A DNA stretch of 64,000 bases from Nocardia otitidiscaviarum NBRC 14405 (GCF_000308635.1 NZ_BAGD01000065.1:26051-90050); one strand, 5' to 3'; shown: positions 25,976 to 34,936, counted from the stretch's first letter. Notes: generated by a model not told the origin, from the sequence alone. Made by a program: numbers and translations.

Positions 25976-26221
25976 CTATCCGATGGATGAGTCCGACAGG
26001 CGCGAGGCGAGCAGTTCCTTGCCCATCCGCGCGCCCTTGCGGCTCTCGTTCTGCGCCTTGCGGAAGAACTCGACGAGCTCGGTGTCACCGTCGCGTTCGG
26101 CATCGCTGATGTAGGTCTCCAACCGCAGCGCATTGTCCAGGGACGCCTCCACGAACCAGATCAGGTTGTAGTCCTTGTCCTTGGTGCCGGTGATGGTGCC
26201 CGTCTCTTCGGTCTTGCTCAT
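25976..26221 (-). CDS. Small conserved-looking helical protein, 81 aa, function unknown
   Basis: Not assigned to a named family. Residues 1-20 (MSKTEETGTITGTKDKDYNL) are polar. The rest is strongly helical and charged: FVEASLDNALRLETYISDAE, then FFRKAQNESRKGARMGKELL. The composition looks like a soluble helical-bundle actinobacterial protein, and the segment spacing is reminiscent of ferritin-like or DUF small proteins, but no metal motif is present. ATG 26221 was chosen because upstream codons look non-coding. It is separated by 70 bp from the acyl-CoA ligase gene on the same strand. Confidence 0.75.
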   Translation of the reverse strand: MSKTEETGTITGTKDKDYNLIWFVEASLDNALRLETYISDAERDGDTELVEFFRKAQNESRKGARMGKELLASRLSDSSIG

Positions 26222-26291
26222 ATCCGATACTCCTCTGTCGCTGACACGTCCTACGGTCGTCCTACCCACGGCAGGCGGCGGGAAACGGGGA

Positions 26292-28094
26292 TCAGCGGGT
26301 CGGTTCGTGCACATGCGCAGCGAGCTCGGGTGCGTACAGTTCGTCGATCTCCCTCGCGTACTTGGCGGTGACGGCCCGCCGCCGGAGTTTGAGGGTGAGG
26401 GTGATCTCGTCGCCGCCCGCTTCCCAGAACAGCGGGAGGATGCGGAAGCGCTTGATCTGTTCCACCCGCGACAACCGCTGGTTCCCGGCCGCGATACCGG
26501 TCATGATCGCCTGTACCACACCGGGATTCGCGGCCAGGGTGGCCGCCGACGCGTCGGGCAGGCCGTGGCGGCGGGCGTACGGTTCGGCCGATTCGGCGTC
26601 GAGCACGATCAGTGCGGTGTTGTAGGGGCGGGCGTCGCCGATGACGGCCATGGCGCCGATGAGCGGGGTGGCGGCCTTCACGGCGTTCTCGATGGTGGCG
26701 GGCGACATGTTCTTCCCGGCGGCGTTGATGATCAACTCCTTCTTGCGGTCCACCACCGTGAGGTAGCCGTCGGCGTCCACGGTCACGATATCGCCGGTAT
26801 GCAGCCAGCCGTCGGCGTCCACGGCCGCCCGGGTCTGCTCCGGCAGGCCGCGGTAGCCGCGCATGACCAGCGGTCCGCGGACGAGTAGTTCACCGTCCGG
26901 TGCGTGGCGAGATTCCATGCCCGACAGCAGTTTTCCGACCGTGCCGAGCCTGGCGTCACGCGGGTGGCTGACGCTGCAGATACAGGACAGCTCGGACATG
27001 CCCCAGATCTCGGCGATGGGAATGCCGAGTCCGGCGAAGAAGCCGAGGGTCTGGGGCGGTATGGGGGCGGCGCCCGAGAGCGCCCAGCGCAGCCGGTCGA
27101 AGCCGAGCGCGGTCCGCAGGCCGCCCAGCACCAGCTCGTCGGCGCGCTCCCATTCGGCCGCGAGTTCGGCGGGGATCGGCGTTCCGGCCAGCTGGTGGGC
27201 GCTGCGCGCGGCGGCCACACCCAGCGCCCACTCCATGGCGCCGCGGCGGCGGTCGTCCGGCTCGTTGGCGACCTTCGATTCGATGGCCGCCTTCAGTTTC
27301 TCCCAGACACGCGGGACGGCACCCCATACCGTGGGGCGCAGCTCGGCCAGCGCGGGCGCGATCCGTGCGGGGTCCGCGACACAGGTCACCTGGGTGCCGA
27401 GCACCTCCTGCACGTAGAGGGCGGTGAGCCGATCGGCGATATGGGCGGTGGGCAGGAAGGAGGTGATGGTGTCGCCGAAGCGGAAGCCCAGCACATCGTC
27501 GATGCCGTAGACCTGGAAGAGGAGGTTGGCGTGGGTCGTCTCCACCCCCTTCGGGTTGCCGGTGGTCCCCGAGGTGTAGATGAGCGTGGCGACATCCTCC
27601 GGCCGGACCGCCCGCCAGGCCGCCTCGAAGTCGAATTCCGGTGTGCCGTAGGTGATCAGCTGTTCCACCGACAGGGTGCCCACCGGTGCGTCGTCGACGC
27701 AGATCACATGGTCGAGTTCGATGCCGCTGTCCCACAGGCGCGGCAGGAATTGCGGTTCGCAGATCACCACGCGCGCTCCGGCATTGCCGAGCACGTAGGC
27801 GAGTTGTTCGGGGGCCAGGGTGTTGTAGACCGAGAACGAGGTCGCGCCGAGATGCTGTGCGCCGACTTCGAGCGGATAGAACTCGATGCGGTTGGTCAAC
27901 ATCAGGGCGACGGTGTCGCCGCGGCCGATGCCGAGGCCCGCCAGTCCCGCGGCCACCGCACGCACCCGGCGCGCGTACTCGCCCCAGGTCATGGTGTGGG
28001 TGTCGCCGGGGGTGCGGAGTGCGACCGCGTCCGGGTCGATCGAGGCGGTGTGCTGGAACGCCGCGGGCAGCGTGTCGAAACGGGGGATGCTCAC
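26292..28094 (-). CDS. Long-chain acyl-CoA synthetase (AMP-forming, FadD type)
   Basis: ATP-dependent ligase activating a carboxylic acid to acyl-CoA, 600 residues. AMP-binding motif LIYTSGTTGNPKGVETTHAN, adenylate-forming motifs EIWGMSELSC and LHTGDIVTVDADGYLTVVDR, and the Lys-containing RKKELIINAAGKNMSPATIE are present; the overall layout is like mycobacterial FadD15. GTG 28094 follows an AAAGG element. It is the last gene of an operon with SDR, Baeyer-Villiger-type monooxygenase, ferredoxin reductase and PF10118 genes, so it probably activates a product of that oxidation pathway or a fatty acid substrate. Confidence 0.92.
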   Translation of the reverse strand: MSIPRFDTLPAAFQHTASIDPDAVALRTPGDTHTMTWGEYARRVRAVAAGLAGLGIGRGDTVALMLTNRIEFYPLEVGAQHLGATSFSVYNTLAPEQLAYVLGNAGARVVICEPQFLPRLWDSGIELDHVICVDDAPVGTLSVEQLITYGTPEFDFEAAWRAVRPEDVATLIYTSGTTGNPKGVETTHANLLFQVYGIDDVLGFRFGDTITSFLPTAHIADRLTALYVQEVLGTQVTCVADPARIAPALAELRPTVWGAVPRVWEKLKAAIESKVANEPDDRRRGAMEWALGVAAARSAHQLAGTPIPAELAAEWERADELVLGGLRTALGFDRLRWALSGAAPIPPQTLGFFAGLGIPIAEIWGMSELSCICSVSHPRDARLGTVGKLLSGMESRHAPDGELLVRGPLVMRGYRGLPEQTRAAVDADGWLHTGDIVTVDADGYLTVVDRKKELIINAAGKNMSPATIENAVKAATPLIGAMAVIGDARPYNTALIVLDAESAEPYARRHGLPDASAATLAANPGVVQAIMTGIAAGNQRLSRVEQIKRFRILPLFWEAGGDEITLTLKLRRRAVTAKYAREIDELYAPELAAHVHEPTR

Positions 28095-28140
28095 TGGGGG
28101 CCTTTCGGAGAGGTGCGCGACGGCGGTGCGCGCGCGGGTG

Positions 28141-29001
28141 TCAGCGGCGCTCGATGGCGCGAACGAGTTCGTGCACGGCCGAACTCGCGGCGAGTCTGCT
28201 GTCGAGTACGACATTGACCGCACCGCGCAGCAGCGCGTACGGCTCCCACCCGGCGGGTGCGATGGTGCGGGCGGCGCGGCGGGCGATGGCGTCGGCGATG
28301 GCGCGTGCGGCCCGCGCCGCGGTGATCCGCACGCCGAGCGGCCACGGCAGCAGTTCGTCGAGTTCACGGCCGAGGTCGTCGGCGTCGAGCATGTCGTGGG
28401 TCATGGCGGTTTCCACGATCCCGAAGTAGGCGACTCCGGCGCTGGCACCGGATGCCGCGAGTTCGACCCGCAGCGCCCGACCGAACTGTTCGACTCCGGC
28501 CTTGCTCACCATGTACGGCGATCCGCCCATGCCGGGCGCGAAGGCGGCGCACGAGGACACCACCACGACATGGCCTTTCGCCCGCACGATGTGGTCCAGC
28601 GCGGGATGCACGGTATTGAAGACCCCGGTGAGATTGATGCTCAGCACCCGGTCGAAATCGTGCGGGTCCATGGTGCGGACGGTAGCGGGCACCGGGGTGA
28701 CGCCCGCGTTGGCGACGACCACGTCGAGGCGGCCCAGCCGCTCGACCACCGTGGCCACCACCTGGTTCATCCGCGCGCGGTCGGCGACGTCGGCCCCGAT
28801 CGCGAGGGCGCGCGCGGACAGCGCGCAGGCCGCCTCGTGGGCGGCGGCCTCGTCGATGTCCACCAGGACCACGATCGCGCCCCGGGCATGCAGGATGTCG
28901 GCCAGTTCCCGCCCGATGCCCTGCCCCGCACCGGTGATGAGCACGACCTTGCCCGCCACGTCGAACCGCGGTGCGCCGACTCGTCCGAACAGCTCGAGCA
29001 T
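28141..29001 (-). CDS. Short-chain dehydrogenase/reductase (SDR)
   Basis: NAD(P)-dependent oxidoreductase of 286 residues. Cofactor motif KVVLITGAGQGIGRELADIL, NAG motif VVVANAGVTPVP, catalytic Ser in VVVVSSCAAFAPG, and Tyr/Lys in GSPYMVSKAGVEQFG are present. Acidic LVDIDEA after beta-2 suggests NAD. ATG 29001 overlaps the upstream monooxygenase stop by one base (TGATG). Likely role: oxidising an alcohol to the ketone used by the neighbouring monooxygenase, or reducing a downstream product. Confidence 0.9.
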   Translation of the reverse strand: MLELFGRVGAPRFDVAGKVVLITGAGQGIGRELADILHARGAIVVLVDIDEAAAHEAACALSARALAIGADVADRARMNQVVATVVERLGRLDVVVANAGVTPVPATVRTMDPHDFDRVLSINLTGVFNTVHPALDHIVRAKGHVVVVSSCAAFAPGMGGSPYMVSKAGVEQFGRALRVELAASGASAGVAYFGIVETAMTHDMLDADDLGRELDELLPWPLGVRITAARAARAIADAIARRAARTIAPAGWEPYALLRGAVNVVLDSRLAASSAVHELVRAIERR

Positions 29002-30461
29002 CACGCCACCTCGTAGGCGTCGATGTCGAATCGCCGCGTGCGCCTGCGGTATTCGAAACTCCAACTGGGGTACAGCCCCGCGTTGCCGCCCTCGGGGGTG
29101 GTGTAGTAGCTCTGGCATCCTCCGGTCAACCAGACGGTATCGTCGCTGCGCCTGCGCATTTCGTCGACGAAGGCGTCCTGCGCGGCGGCCCGCACCTCCA
29201 CCCGCCGCGCGCCCCGCGCGCGCAGGGTGACCAGCGCGTCGACAATGTAGGCGAGCTGCGATTCGATCATGTAGATGGCGGATTGATTGCCCGCGGCCCC
29301 GAACGGCCCCAGGGTGCAGAAGAAGTTCGGGAATCCCGCCACGGCCGTGCCGAGATAGGTGCCCGGCTGCTGGTGGTACAGCTGCGCGATGGAGATGCCG
29401 TCGCGCCCGGTGATGCGGTCGAACGCGGTTGGGATGGGTTCGAATCCGGTGCCGTGGATGATGGTGTCCACCTCGATCTCCGCCCCCGCCCGGGTCAGGA
29501 TCGATCGCGGCCGGATCTCGGCGATCCCGTCGGTCACGACCTCCACATTGTCCCGATCGAGCGCGGGGAGATAGGCGTCGGAGAAGATGGCCCGCTTGCA
29601 CCCGATCACATAGTCGGGTGTCACTCGCTCGCGCAGCTCGGGATCGCTGATCTGGCGGCGCAGCTGCCATCGCCCCAGCAGTTCGTACGGATATCGGAAG
29701 CGATTGTCCACGAAGCCGACCAGACCGAAGCTTTCGATCAGCGTGTACCAGGTGCCGCGGACAGCCCTGCGTGCCAGCGGGAACTGCCGCAGCAGCAGCC
29801 GTTCCAGGCCGAGGGTGGGTCGATCCAGGCGGGGCACGATCCACGGCGCGGAGCGCTGGAATACGGTCAGCGACCGCACCTTCGGCTGGATCTCGGGGAT
29901 GAACTGCACCGCCGACGCACCGGTGCCGATCACCGCGACCCGTTCCCCGGTCAGATCGTGGTCGTGCCTCCAGTGCAGCGAATGGAAGGTGGTGCCCTCG
30001 AAACTCTCCAGTCCCGGGATCGCGGGATATTTGGCCTCGGCGAAAATGCCCGCCGCCGAGATGAAGTAGTCGGCCGTCAGCGGCCCCCGCGAGGTCTCGA
30101 TGCGCCAGCGCGATGCCGTGTCGTCCCAGCGGGCGTCGAGCAGTTCGGTGTTCAGCCGGAGATGGCGCACCACATCGTGTCGCTCGGCGACGGAGCGCAG
30201 ATAGTCCAGGATCTCGCGCTGTCGCCCGTAGGTGCGCGACCAGTTCGGATTGGGCGCGAACGAGTAGCTGTACAGTTGGGACGGCACATCGCAGGCGCAA
30301 CCGGGATAGGTGTTCGCCTGCCAGGTCCCGCCCAGCTCATCGGCGCGCTCGAGCAGTACGAGGTCGTCGAAACCGGCTTCGCGCAGCTTGATCGCGAGTC
30401 CGATACCGCCGAAACCCGCCCCCAGTACGGCGATCTGCCGGTGTTCGGTGTGTGTGGTCAT
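29001..30461 (-). CDS. Flavin-containing (Baeyer-Villiger-type) monooxygenase
   Basis: FAD/NADPH monooxygenase of 486 residues. The FAD motif IAVLGAGFGGIGLAIKL and NADPH motif VAVIGTGASAVQFIPEI flank the Baeyer-Villiger fingerprint FEGTTFHSLHW (FxGxxxHxxxW). The C-terminal Asn/Phe block VAGFPNFFCTLGPFGAAGNQ is typical of the class. It would insert oxygen next to a ketone to form an ester. It is translationally coupled to the SDR; the ferredoxin reductase gene lies 21 bp upstream. This resembles the mycobacterial MymA/EthA class. Confidence 0.92.
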   Translation of the reverse strand: MTTHTEHRQIAVLGAGFGGIGLAIKLREAGFDDLVLLERADELGGTWQANTYPGCACDVPSQLYSYSFAPNPNWSRTYGRQREILDYLRSVAERHDVVRHLRLNTELLDARWDDTASRWRIETSRGPLTADYFISAAGIFAEAKYPAIPGLESFEGTTFHSLHWRHDHDLTGERVAVIGTGASAVQFIPEIQPKVRSLTVFQRSAPWIVPRLDRPTLGLERLLLRQFPLARRAVRGTWYTLIESFGLVGFVDNRFRYPYELLGRWQLRRQISDPELRERVTPDYVIGCKRAIFSDAYLPALDRDNVEVVTDGIAEIRPRSILTRAGAEIEVDTIIHGTGFEPIPTAFDRITGRDGISIAQLYHQQPGTYLGTAVAGFPNFFCTLGPFGAAGNQSAIYMIESQLAYIVDALVTLRARGARRVEVRAAAQDAFVDEMRRRSDDTVWLTGGCQSYYTTPEGGNAGLYPSWSFEYRRRTRRFDIDAYEVA

Positions 30462-30482
30462 GAGACCGTATGCCTTTCGCGG

Positions 30483-31514
30483 TCAGAGGTCGAGAACGAG
30501 CGGCCCGCCGGTGGACCGGGAGACGCAGGTCAGCATGTGCTCGGCGCGCTCGCCCGGAGTCAGCAGCCGGTCCCGGTGCTCGACCTCCCCGGCCAGCACC
30601 CGGGTGCGGCAGGTACCGCAGAAGCCCTGGCGGCACGAGTAGACGGCATCGGATTTCACTCGCCGGACGGCGTCCAGCACGGTCTCTCGGCTGCCGACCG
30701 TGACCTGGGTTCCGGTGCGCGCCAGGCGCAGCGGGAAGGCGCGGCCGTCGGTGACCGGCAGCGCCGAGAAACGTTCGGTGTGCAGCGATCCCGTCGGGTC
30801 GAGCGAGAAGAAGCTGCGCTGCGCGGCGGCGAGCACGGGCGGCGGGCCGCAGACGTACACGGCCGCGCCGGGTGCGGCGGTGGCGAGGATGGCGGGCACA
30901 TCGGGCGGCCCGTATTCGTCGTCGGGCCGGATATCGGCGTGGAGCGGCAGTTCGTCCAGAAACGGCATGGTGGCCCGCGTGCGCCCGGTGTACACCAGAT
31001 GTCCGCGCCGACCGGCCGCCCGCACCATGGGCAGGATCGGCGTGATCCCGATTCCGGCGGCGAGGAACAGATACGACGGCGCGGTCTCGACGAAGGTGAA
31101 CGCGTTGCGCGGGCCCCTGATGCGCAGGGCGTCGCCCGGCCGCAAGGTGTGCATCTCCCGCGACCCACCGTCGCCCCCCGCGATGCGACGCACGGCGATG
31201 CGGTAGCGGTCGCGATCGCTCGGGTCGCCGCACAGCGAGTACTGTCGCTGTCGCCCCGAGGGGAGGAAGACGTCCAGATGCGATCCGGGTCGCCAGGCGG
31301 GCAGCGGATCGCCCGTGGCGGCCACCAGGGTGAAGCTCTCCACGTCCACCGCCTCGATGCACACCGACTCGACCACGACATCGAGGTCGAACCCGCTGTG
31401 CCGCACCGGGTTCGGCGGTGAGATGGCGGGGGTGGTGAAGATCCGCTTGTAGACGTCCACGGCCACGCCGAGCAGGCGCAGGCTCGGCGTGGCGACGGCA
31501 TCGCCCCGGGTCAT
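30483..31514 (-). CDS. Ferredoxin reductase / oxygenase reductase with C-terminal 2Fe-2S domain
   Basis: Flavoprotein reductase of 343 residues. FAD motif RQYSLCGDPSDRDRY, NAD(P)H motif FLAAGIGITPILPMV and CGPPPVLAA are followed by a plant-type ferredoxin domain with CRQGFCGTCRTRVL and a fourth Cys in HMLTCVSRS. It transfers electrons from NAD(P)H to an oxygenase. ATG 31514 overlaps the upstream PF10118 stop by 4 bp. The PF10118 protein, a predicted diiron enzyme, is its plausible electron acceptor. Confidence 0.9.
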   Translation of the reverse strand: MTRGDAVATPSLRLLGVAVDVYKRIFTTPAISPPNPVRHSGFDLDVVVESVCIEAVDVESFTLVAATGDPLPAWRPGSHLDVFLPSGRQRQYSLCGDPSDRDRYRIAVRRIAGGDGGSREMHTLRPGDALRIRGPRNAFTFVETAPSYLFLAAGIGITPILPMVRAAGRRGHLVYTGRTRATMPFLDELPLHADIRPDDEYGPPDVPAILATAAPGAAVYVCGPPPVLAAAQRSFFSLDPTGSLHTERFSALPVTDGRAFPLRLARTGTQVTVGSRETVLDAVRRVKSDAVYSCRQGFCGTCRTRVLAGEVEHRDRLLTPGERAEHMLTCVSRSTGGPLVLDL

Positions 31515-32392
31515 GTCCGGGCCGCCGGGGAATGCGCCAGGTAGCGCAGGGCATTGTCCATCGACCCCAGCTGTGAGGGATGGAATCCCGGCCGCAGGTA
31601 GCGCGGCAGCTCGGTGAAGAAGGTGGTGAAGCTGGGGATCACCCCCCGCACGGTCGCGCTCACGAACTGCCGTCCCCAGAATCCGCCCTTGTCCGGGCTG
31701 GGATCCTTGCCGTACAGGTAGGCGGTCGAGATCACGAACAGCGGCAACAGCATTCCGGTCGCCAGCAGCCCGGTGCGCGCCCGTCGCCCGTAACCGCCGT
31801 CGACGTGCATATAGGCGTCGAACACCACGCTGCGGTGCTCGACCTCCTCCGCGCCGTGCCAGCGCACCAGATCCAGCATGGTCGGATGCATGCCCGCGGC
31901 CTCCAGGGCTGTCGACTCGAGCAGCCATTCGCCGATCACGGCGGTGAAATGCTCCATCCCGGCGAAGATTCCGAGCCGTTCCTTGAGCCATTCCTCCTTG
32001 GCCCTGCCGCTGAGCCCCTGATCGCCCAGGACGCGATCGACCAGCCACGCCACCTTCGCCACGAAGGACTCCACGTCGAGGCCGATGGACTGGAGGTGGG
32101 TGCGCGCCCCCTCGTGACTGCTGGCGTGCATGGATTCCTGGCCGATGAAGCCGGCCACCTCCTCGCGCAACCGCTCGTCGTCGATATGGGGTAGCGCCTC
32201 GGCGAGGCAGGCGGCCATGGCCCGCTCCCCCTCGGGCAGCACCAGATGCATGACATTGGTGACGTGGGTGGCCAGCACCTCGCCCGGAATGTAGTGCATG
32301 GGCACCGACGAGAAATCGAAGTGGACGTCACGCGCGTGGATGGCGTGGGCTTCTTCCTGATAGGAGCGCCTCGTTGCACTGTTATCAGCCAT
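31511..32392 (-). CDS. PF10118-type predicted metal-dependent (diiron-like) protein
   Basis: A 293-residue helical protein. Carboxylate/His motifs GFIGQESMHASSHEG and WHGAEEVEHRSVVFDAY look like a ferritin-type di-metal site with a third motif IFAGMEHFTAVIGEW. A C-terminal hydrophobic helix (LLATGMLLPLFVISTAYL) may associate with the membrane. The family is annotated as metal-dependent hydrolase, but the adjoining ferredoxin reductase suggests an oxygenase-like role. ATG 32392 is the first gene of the operon. The TetR palindrome at 32408-32434 starts 16 bp upstream. Confidence 0.82.
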   Translation of the reverse strand: MADNSATRRSYQEEAHAIHARDVHFDFSSVPMHYIPGEVLATHVTNVMHLVLPEGERAMAACLAEALPHIDDERLREEVAGFIGQESMHASSHEGARTHLQSIGLDVESFVAKVAWLVDRVLGDQGLSGRAKEEWLKERLGIFAGMEHFTAVIGEWLLESTALEAAGMHPTMLDLVRWHGAEEVEHRSVVFDAYMHVDGGYGRRARTGLLATGMLLPLFVISTAYLYGKDPSPDKGGFWGRQFVSATVRGVIPSFTTFFTELPRYLRPGFHPSQLGSMDNALRYLAHSPAART

Positions 32393-32407
32393 GGACCGAC
32401 CGTACAG

Positions 32408-32434
32408 TGCAACATTCTCCATCGCAATGTTGCA
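32408..32434. promoter_or_regulatory. 27-bp TetR operator candidate
   Basis: Perfect 9-bp arms TGCAACATT (32408-32416) and AATGTTGCA (32426-32434) with a 9-bp centre lie between the divergent PF10118 gene and the TetR gene. An additional half-site TGTTGCA occurs at 32454-32460. The location and symmetry fit a TetR dimer or pair of dimers repressing both directions. Confidence 0.7.
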
Positions 32435-32489
32435 GCCACAAATTGGCCGCGATTGTTGCAAACGGGTCGATCGCTGCTAGCGTCGTACC

Positions 32490-33095
32490 ATGCCCTCCGC
32501 CGCCGCCACCTCGGGAAACAAGGCCGATGCCATCGAAGAGCGCATCCTCGACGCCGCCCTCGTGCAGTTCGGTCGCGTCGGGGTGAAGAAGACGACGATC
32601 GAGGACATCGCCCGGCAGGCGGAGGTGGACCGGGTCACGGTGTACCGCCGCGTGGGCTCCCGCGACGATGTGGTCCGCGCGGTGACGGGCCGGGAGATTC
32701 AGCGGCTGCTCACCGAACTGCACGAGATCCCGGCGCGGCACCGGGAGATGGCCGATATCGTCGTCGACCTCTTCGTCACGGTGGTCACGCGCTGGCGTGC
32801 CCACCCGCTGGTGGAGCGGCTGCTCACCGTCGAACCGGATCGGCTGCTGCCGCAACTCACCACCGAGGGCGGCGCCTTCTTCACCATCTCGGTCGCCGCC
32901 ACCACCGAGATACTCCGAAACGCGTTGCGAGACAGGGAGCTACCCGAGCCACCCGACCTCACCACCCGGGTGGAGGTCGGGTGCCGCGTGGTGCACTCGC
33001 TCATCCTGCAACCGGTGGGACCCACCGACCTCGGCTCCGAAGCGGAACTGGCCGCCTTCGCCCGTACCTATCTCACCCTGATCCTGCCGAGCTGA
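32490..33095 (+). CDS. TetR-family transcriptional regulator
   Basis: A 201-residue regulator. The N-terminal helix-turn-helix is ERILDAALVQFGRVGVKKTT followed by IEDIARQAEVDRVTVYRRV; the C-terminal helical ligand domain is divergent, as usual. It is divergent from the PF10118/reductase/monooxygenase/SDR/ligase operon, with a palindrome between the two, so it most likely represses that operon until a lipid or ketone inducer binds. Confidence 0.92.
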   Translation: MPSAAATSGNKADAIEERILDAALVQFGRVGVKKTTIEDIARQAEVDRVTVYRRVGSRDDVVRAVTGREIQRLLTELHEIPARHREMADIVVDLFVTVVTRWRAHPLVERLLTVEPDRLLPQLTTEGGAFFTISVAATTEILRNALRDRELPEPPDLTTRVEVGCRVVHSLILQPVGPTDLGSEAELAAFARTYLTLILPS

Positions 33096-33100
33096 CGCCG

Positions 33101-33568
33101 TTACCAGCGCAGCACGGCCTCGATCTCGTCATCGACCAGTTCGCCGGTGGGCTCGAAGCCGAGCGCCCGGTAGAACCCCTCCGGACTGCCCGGACCGACC
33201 CGGTAGCTGGTGTAGAACCGCGTGGTCCCGCGCGCCCGCAACTGCTCGACGACGATCTCCAGAGCGCGGCGGCCGTAGCCCTTGCCCTGATGCGGCCCGG
33301 CGATCATGAACCGCCACAGCGACACTCCCGGCTCCTCGCTATCCATGCCGAGATCCAGCATGAGGAAGCCGACCGGCTCGTCACCGACGTAGATGCCGCG
33401 AAACCACGCCGTCTCCGAGAAGTGCGCCTCCGCGATGGATATCCCATTGTCCGCGACCATATTCCGCTGCTCCGCCGACAGCGTCGTACTGAGCTTGCAG
33501 ACCTCGTACACCGTGTCCGCACAGAGTTTCCGCAGTTCGACCGCCGACCCGGCGTCTGATTCCGTCAC
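33101..33568 (-). CDS. GNAT-family N-acetyltransferase
   Basis: A 155-residue acetyl-CoA-dependent transferase. The acetyl-CoA site is SLWRFMIAGPHQGKGYGRRA (Q/R-x-x-G-x-G/A), followed by TTRFYTSYRVGPGSPEGFYR and LGFEPTGELVDDEI. It resembles the diamine/spermidine acetyltransferase branch (Blt/PaiA-like). The GTG at 33568 was chosen; the frame extends upstream antisense to the membrane protein's neighbourhood. It is convergent with the TetR gene, with a 5-bp gap. Confidence 0.85.
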   Translation of the reverse strand: MTESDAGSAVELRKLCADTVYEVCKLSTTLSAEQRNMVADNGISIAEAHFSETAWFRGIYVGDEPVGFLMLDLGMDSEEPGVSLWRFMIAGPHQGKGYGRRALEIVVEQLRARGTTRFYTSYRVGPGSPEGFYRALGFEPTGELVDDEIEAVLRW

Positions 33569-33609
33569 GCGCTCTTCGTATCCGACGGCGGCGGTCCGGT
33601 TCAACGGAT

Positions 33610-34206
33610 TTACGCGCGGGGGCCGGGTCCGGCGGCGAGCGTTCGCGCACGATTCCGAACGCGCGCGACGTAGCGCACGGTGAACACCATCGGGATGGCG
33701 AAGCTGAGCACCTGCACGACGATGCGCGGCGTCGGCGCGTGGGCGAGCGCCGCGAGTCCGACCGCGCCGAGGGCGAAACTCGCCGTCCACACCGAGGTGA
33801 GCACGTATCCGGTGCGAACGAACAGCGGCTGCTCCCAGAATTCGCGTGGTGCCGACTGTTTGGCGATCGACAGGGTGAACGGCGCGCGCAGCGCGAGCGA
33901 AACGCCCGCGATGACCGCCAAGACGGCATTGGCGAGGGCAGGCGTGTAGTCGTGCAGGCCCGCGCCCGGATCGGCGAAGGCGACGACGGTGATCCCGGCG
34001 AAGAACGCCGCCGAGCCCAGCTCGAGCACCAGCGCGTCCCAGCCGCGCCCGGCCCGGCGCTGATGGGCGATACCCGCGAGCGCGATCCCCGTGGCGAGCA
34101 GTGCGGACCACCGCCAATACTGCGTCGGGACGACGGCGTAGACGATCCAGGGCGCGAAGGTGCGTAGGTAGGCCACCCACTCAGCTTGATATTCCATTTT
34201 CGACAT
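33610..34206 (-). CDS. Hypothetical membrane protein, about 198 aa
   Basis: Not recognised. Five or six hydrophobic segments are visible, including WIVYAVVPTQYWRWSALLAT, ALVLELGSAAFFAGITVVAF and VVQVLSFAIPMVFTVRYVAR, with a conserved-looking loop KQSAPREFWEQPLFVRTGYV. The start is ATG 34206 or ATG 34197; both fall inside the PadR-associated palindrome, so the mRNA may be leaderless or the true start may be 34197. It is divergent from a PadR regulator that probably controls it. Confidence 0.7.
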   Translation of the reverse strand: MSKMEYQAEWVAYLRTFAPWIVYAVVPTQYWRWSALLATGIALAGIAHQRRAGRGWDALVLELGSAAFFAGITVVAFADPGAGLHDYTPALANAVLAVIAGVSLALRAPFTLSIAKQSAPREFWEQPLFVRTGYVLTSVWTASFALGAVGLAALAHAPTPRIVVQVLSFAIPMVFTVRYVARVRNRARTLAAGPGPRA

Positions 34207-34222
34207 GTCAAGTCTGGAATGT
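34189..34222. promoter_or_regulatory. Two-layer palindrome between membrane protein and PadR gene
   Basis: The inner 8-bp palindrome GACATGTC (34202-34209) and outer arms ATTCCA (34191-34196) and TGGAAT (34215-34220) share the same centre (34205.5). Extending the outer arms to 34189 and 34222 adds one further pair and one mismatch. It overlaps the start codons of the minus-strand gene and is 12 bp from the PadR ATG, as expected for an autoregulated PadR operator. Confidence 0.6.
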
Positions 34223-34233
34223 AAGGTGAGGGC

Positions 34234-34755
34234 ATGAGCCTCCGTCATGCTTTGCTCGGACTATTGGCCGAACGTCCGGCCAGCGGCTACGACCTGCTGG
34301 GCAGTTTCCGGGAATCCCTGGCCAATGTCTGGCCCGCGACGCAGAGCCAGATCTACACCGAACTCGCCAATCTGGCCGAGGCGGGCCTGATCGCCGTCAC
34401 GGACGAGGGACCGCGCGGGCGCAAGGAGTACACGCTCACCGAGACCGGACGCGACGAGCTGCGCACCTGGCTCACCACCACCGAACCCAAGCGCCGCAAC
34501 CGCAACGACATGCTGCTGCGCGTCTTCTTCCTCGGCATCGTGCCCGAGCATGCCCGGGACTATCTGACCGAGATCGCGGCCACCGCCGCCGCCGCGCAGG
34601 CCGACCTGTCCGCGCTGCGGGAGACCACCGCATGGAGTGACAGCGACCTGTCCCGCTACGGCCGCATTGCCATGGAGTGGGGCGAGCGCTTCCACGCTAT
34701 GAACCGGGAGTGGGCACAGTGGGCGCTCACCCAACTCCCCGACCCGGACCGGTAG
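34234..34755 (+). CDS. PadR-family transcriptional regulator
   Basis: A 173-residue regulator. The N-terminal winged helix begins MSLRHALLGLLAERPASGYD and continues SQIYTELANLAEAGLIAVTD with wing GRKEYTLTETGRDEL; a C-terminal helical dimerisation domain follows (Vir_Reg2 type). ATG 34234 follows AAGGTGAG. It is divergent from a hypothetical membrane protein, with a concentric palindrome between them. Confidence 0.9.
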   Translation: MSLRHALLGLLAERPASGYDLLGSFRESLANVWPATQSQIYTELANLAEAGLIAVTDEGPRGRKEYTLTETGRDELRTWLTTTEPKRRNRNDMLLRVFFLGIVPEHARDYLTEIAATAAAAQADLSALRETTAWSDSDLSRYGRIAMEWGERFHAMNREWAQWALTQLPDPDR

Positions 34756-34936
34756 CCATTCCGGCACCGCACGGACCCCCGCATCCGCCGACACCGACGG
34801 CCCGGTACCAGAGCACGCACCGAAGGTTATACCCACGGCTGCGCAGCACCGGCGGTTGTGCCCGCGAGTACGCGCTACCTACCGCCCCCGCTGTGAACGT
34901 GCGAACGTCCGCGGTCACCGACAGGAGCGCGCGATG

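Noticed and set aside
28971..31421. 816-codon plus-strand open frame
   Set aside because: It is antisense to the SDR, monooxygenase and reductase genes, which have unmistakable motifs; its translation shows only His/Arg/Gly-rich shadow composition.
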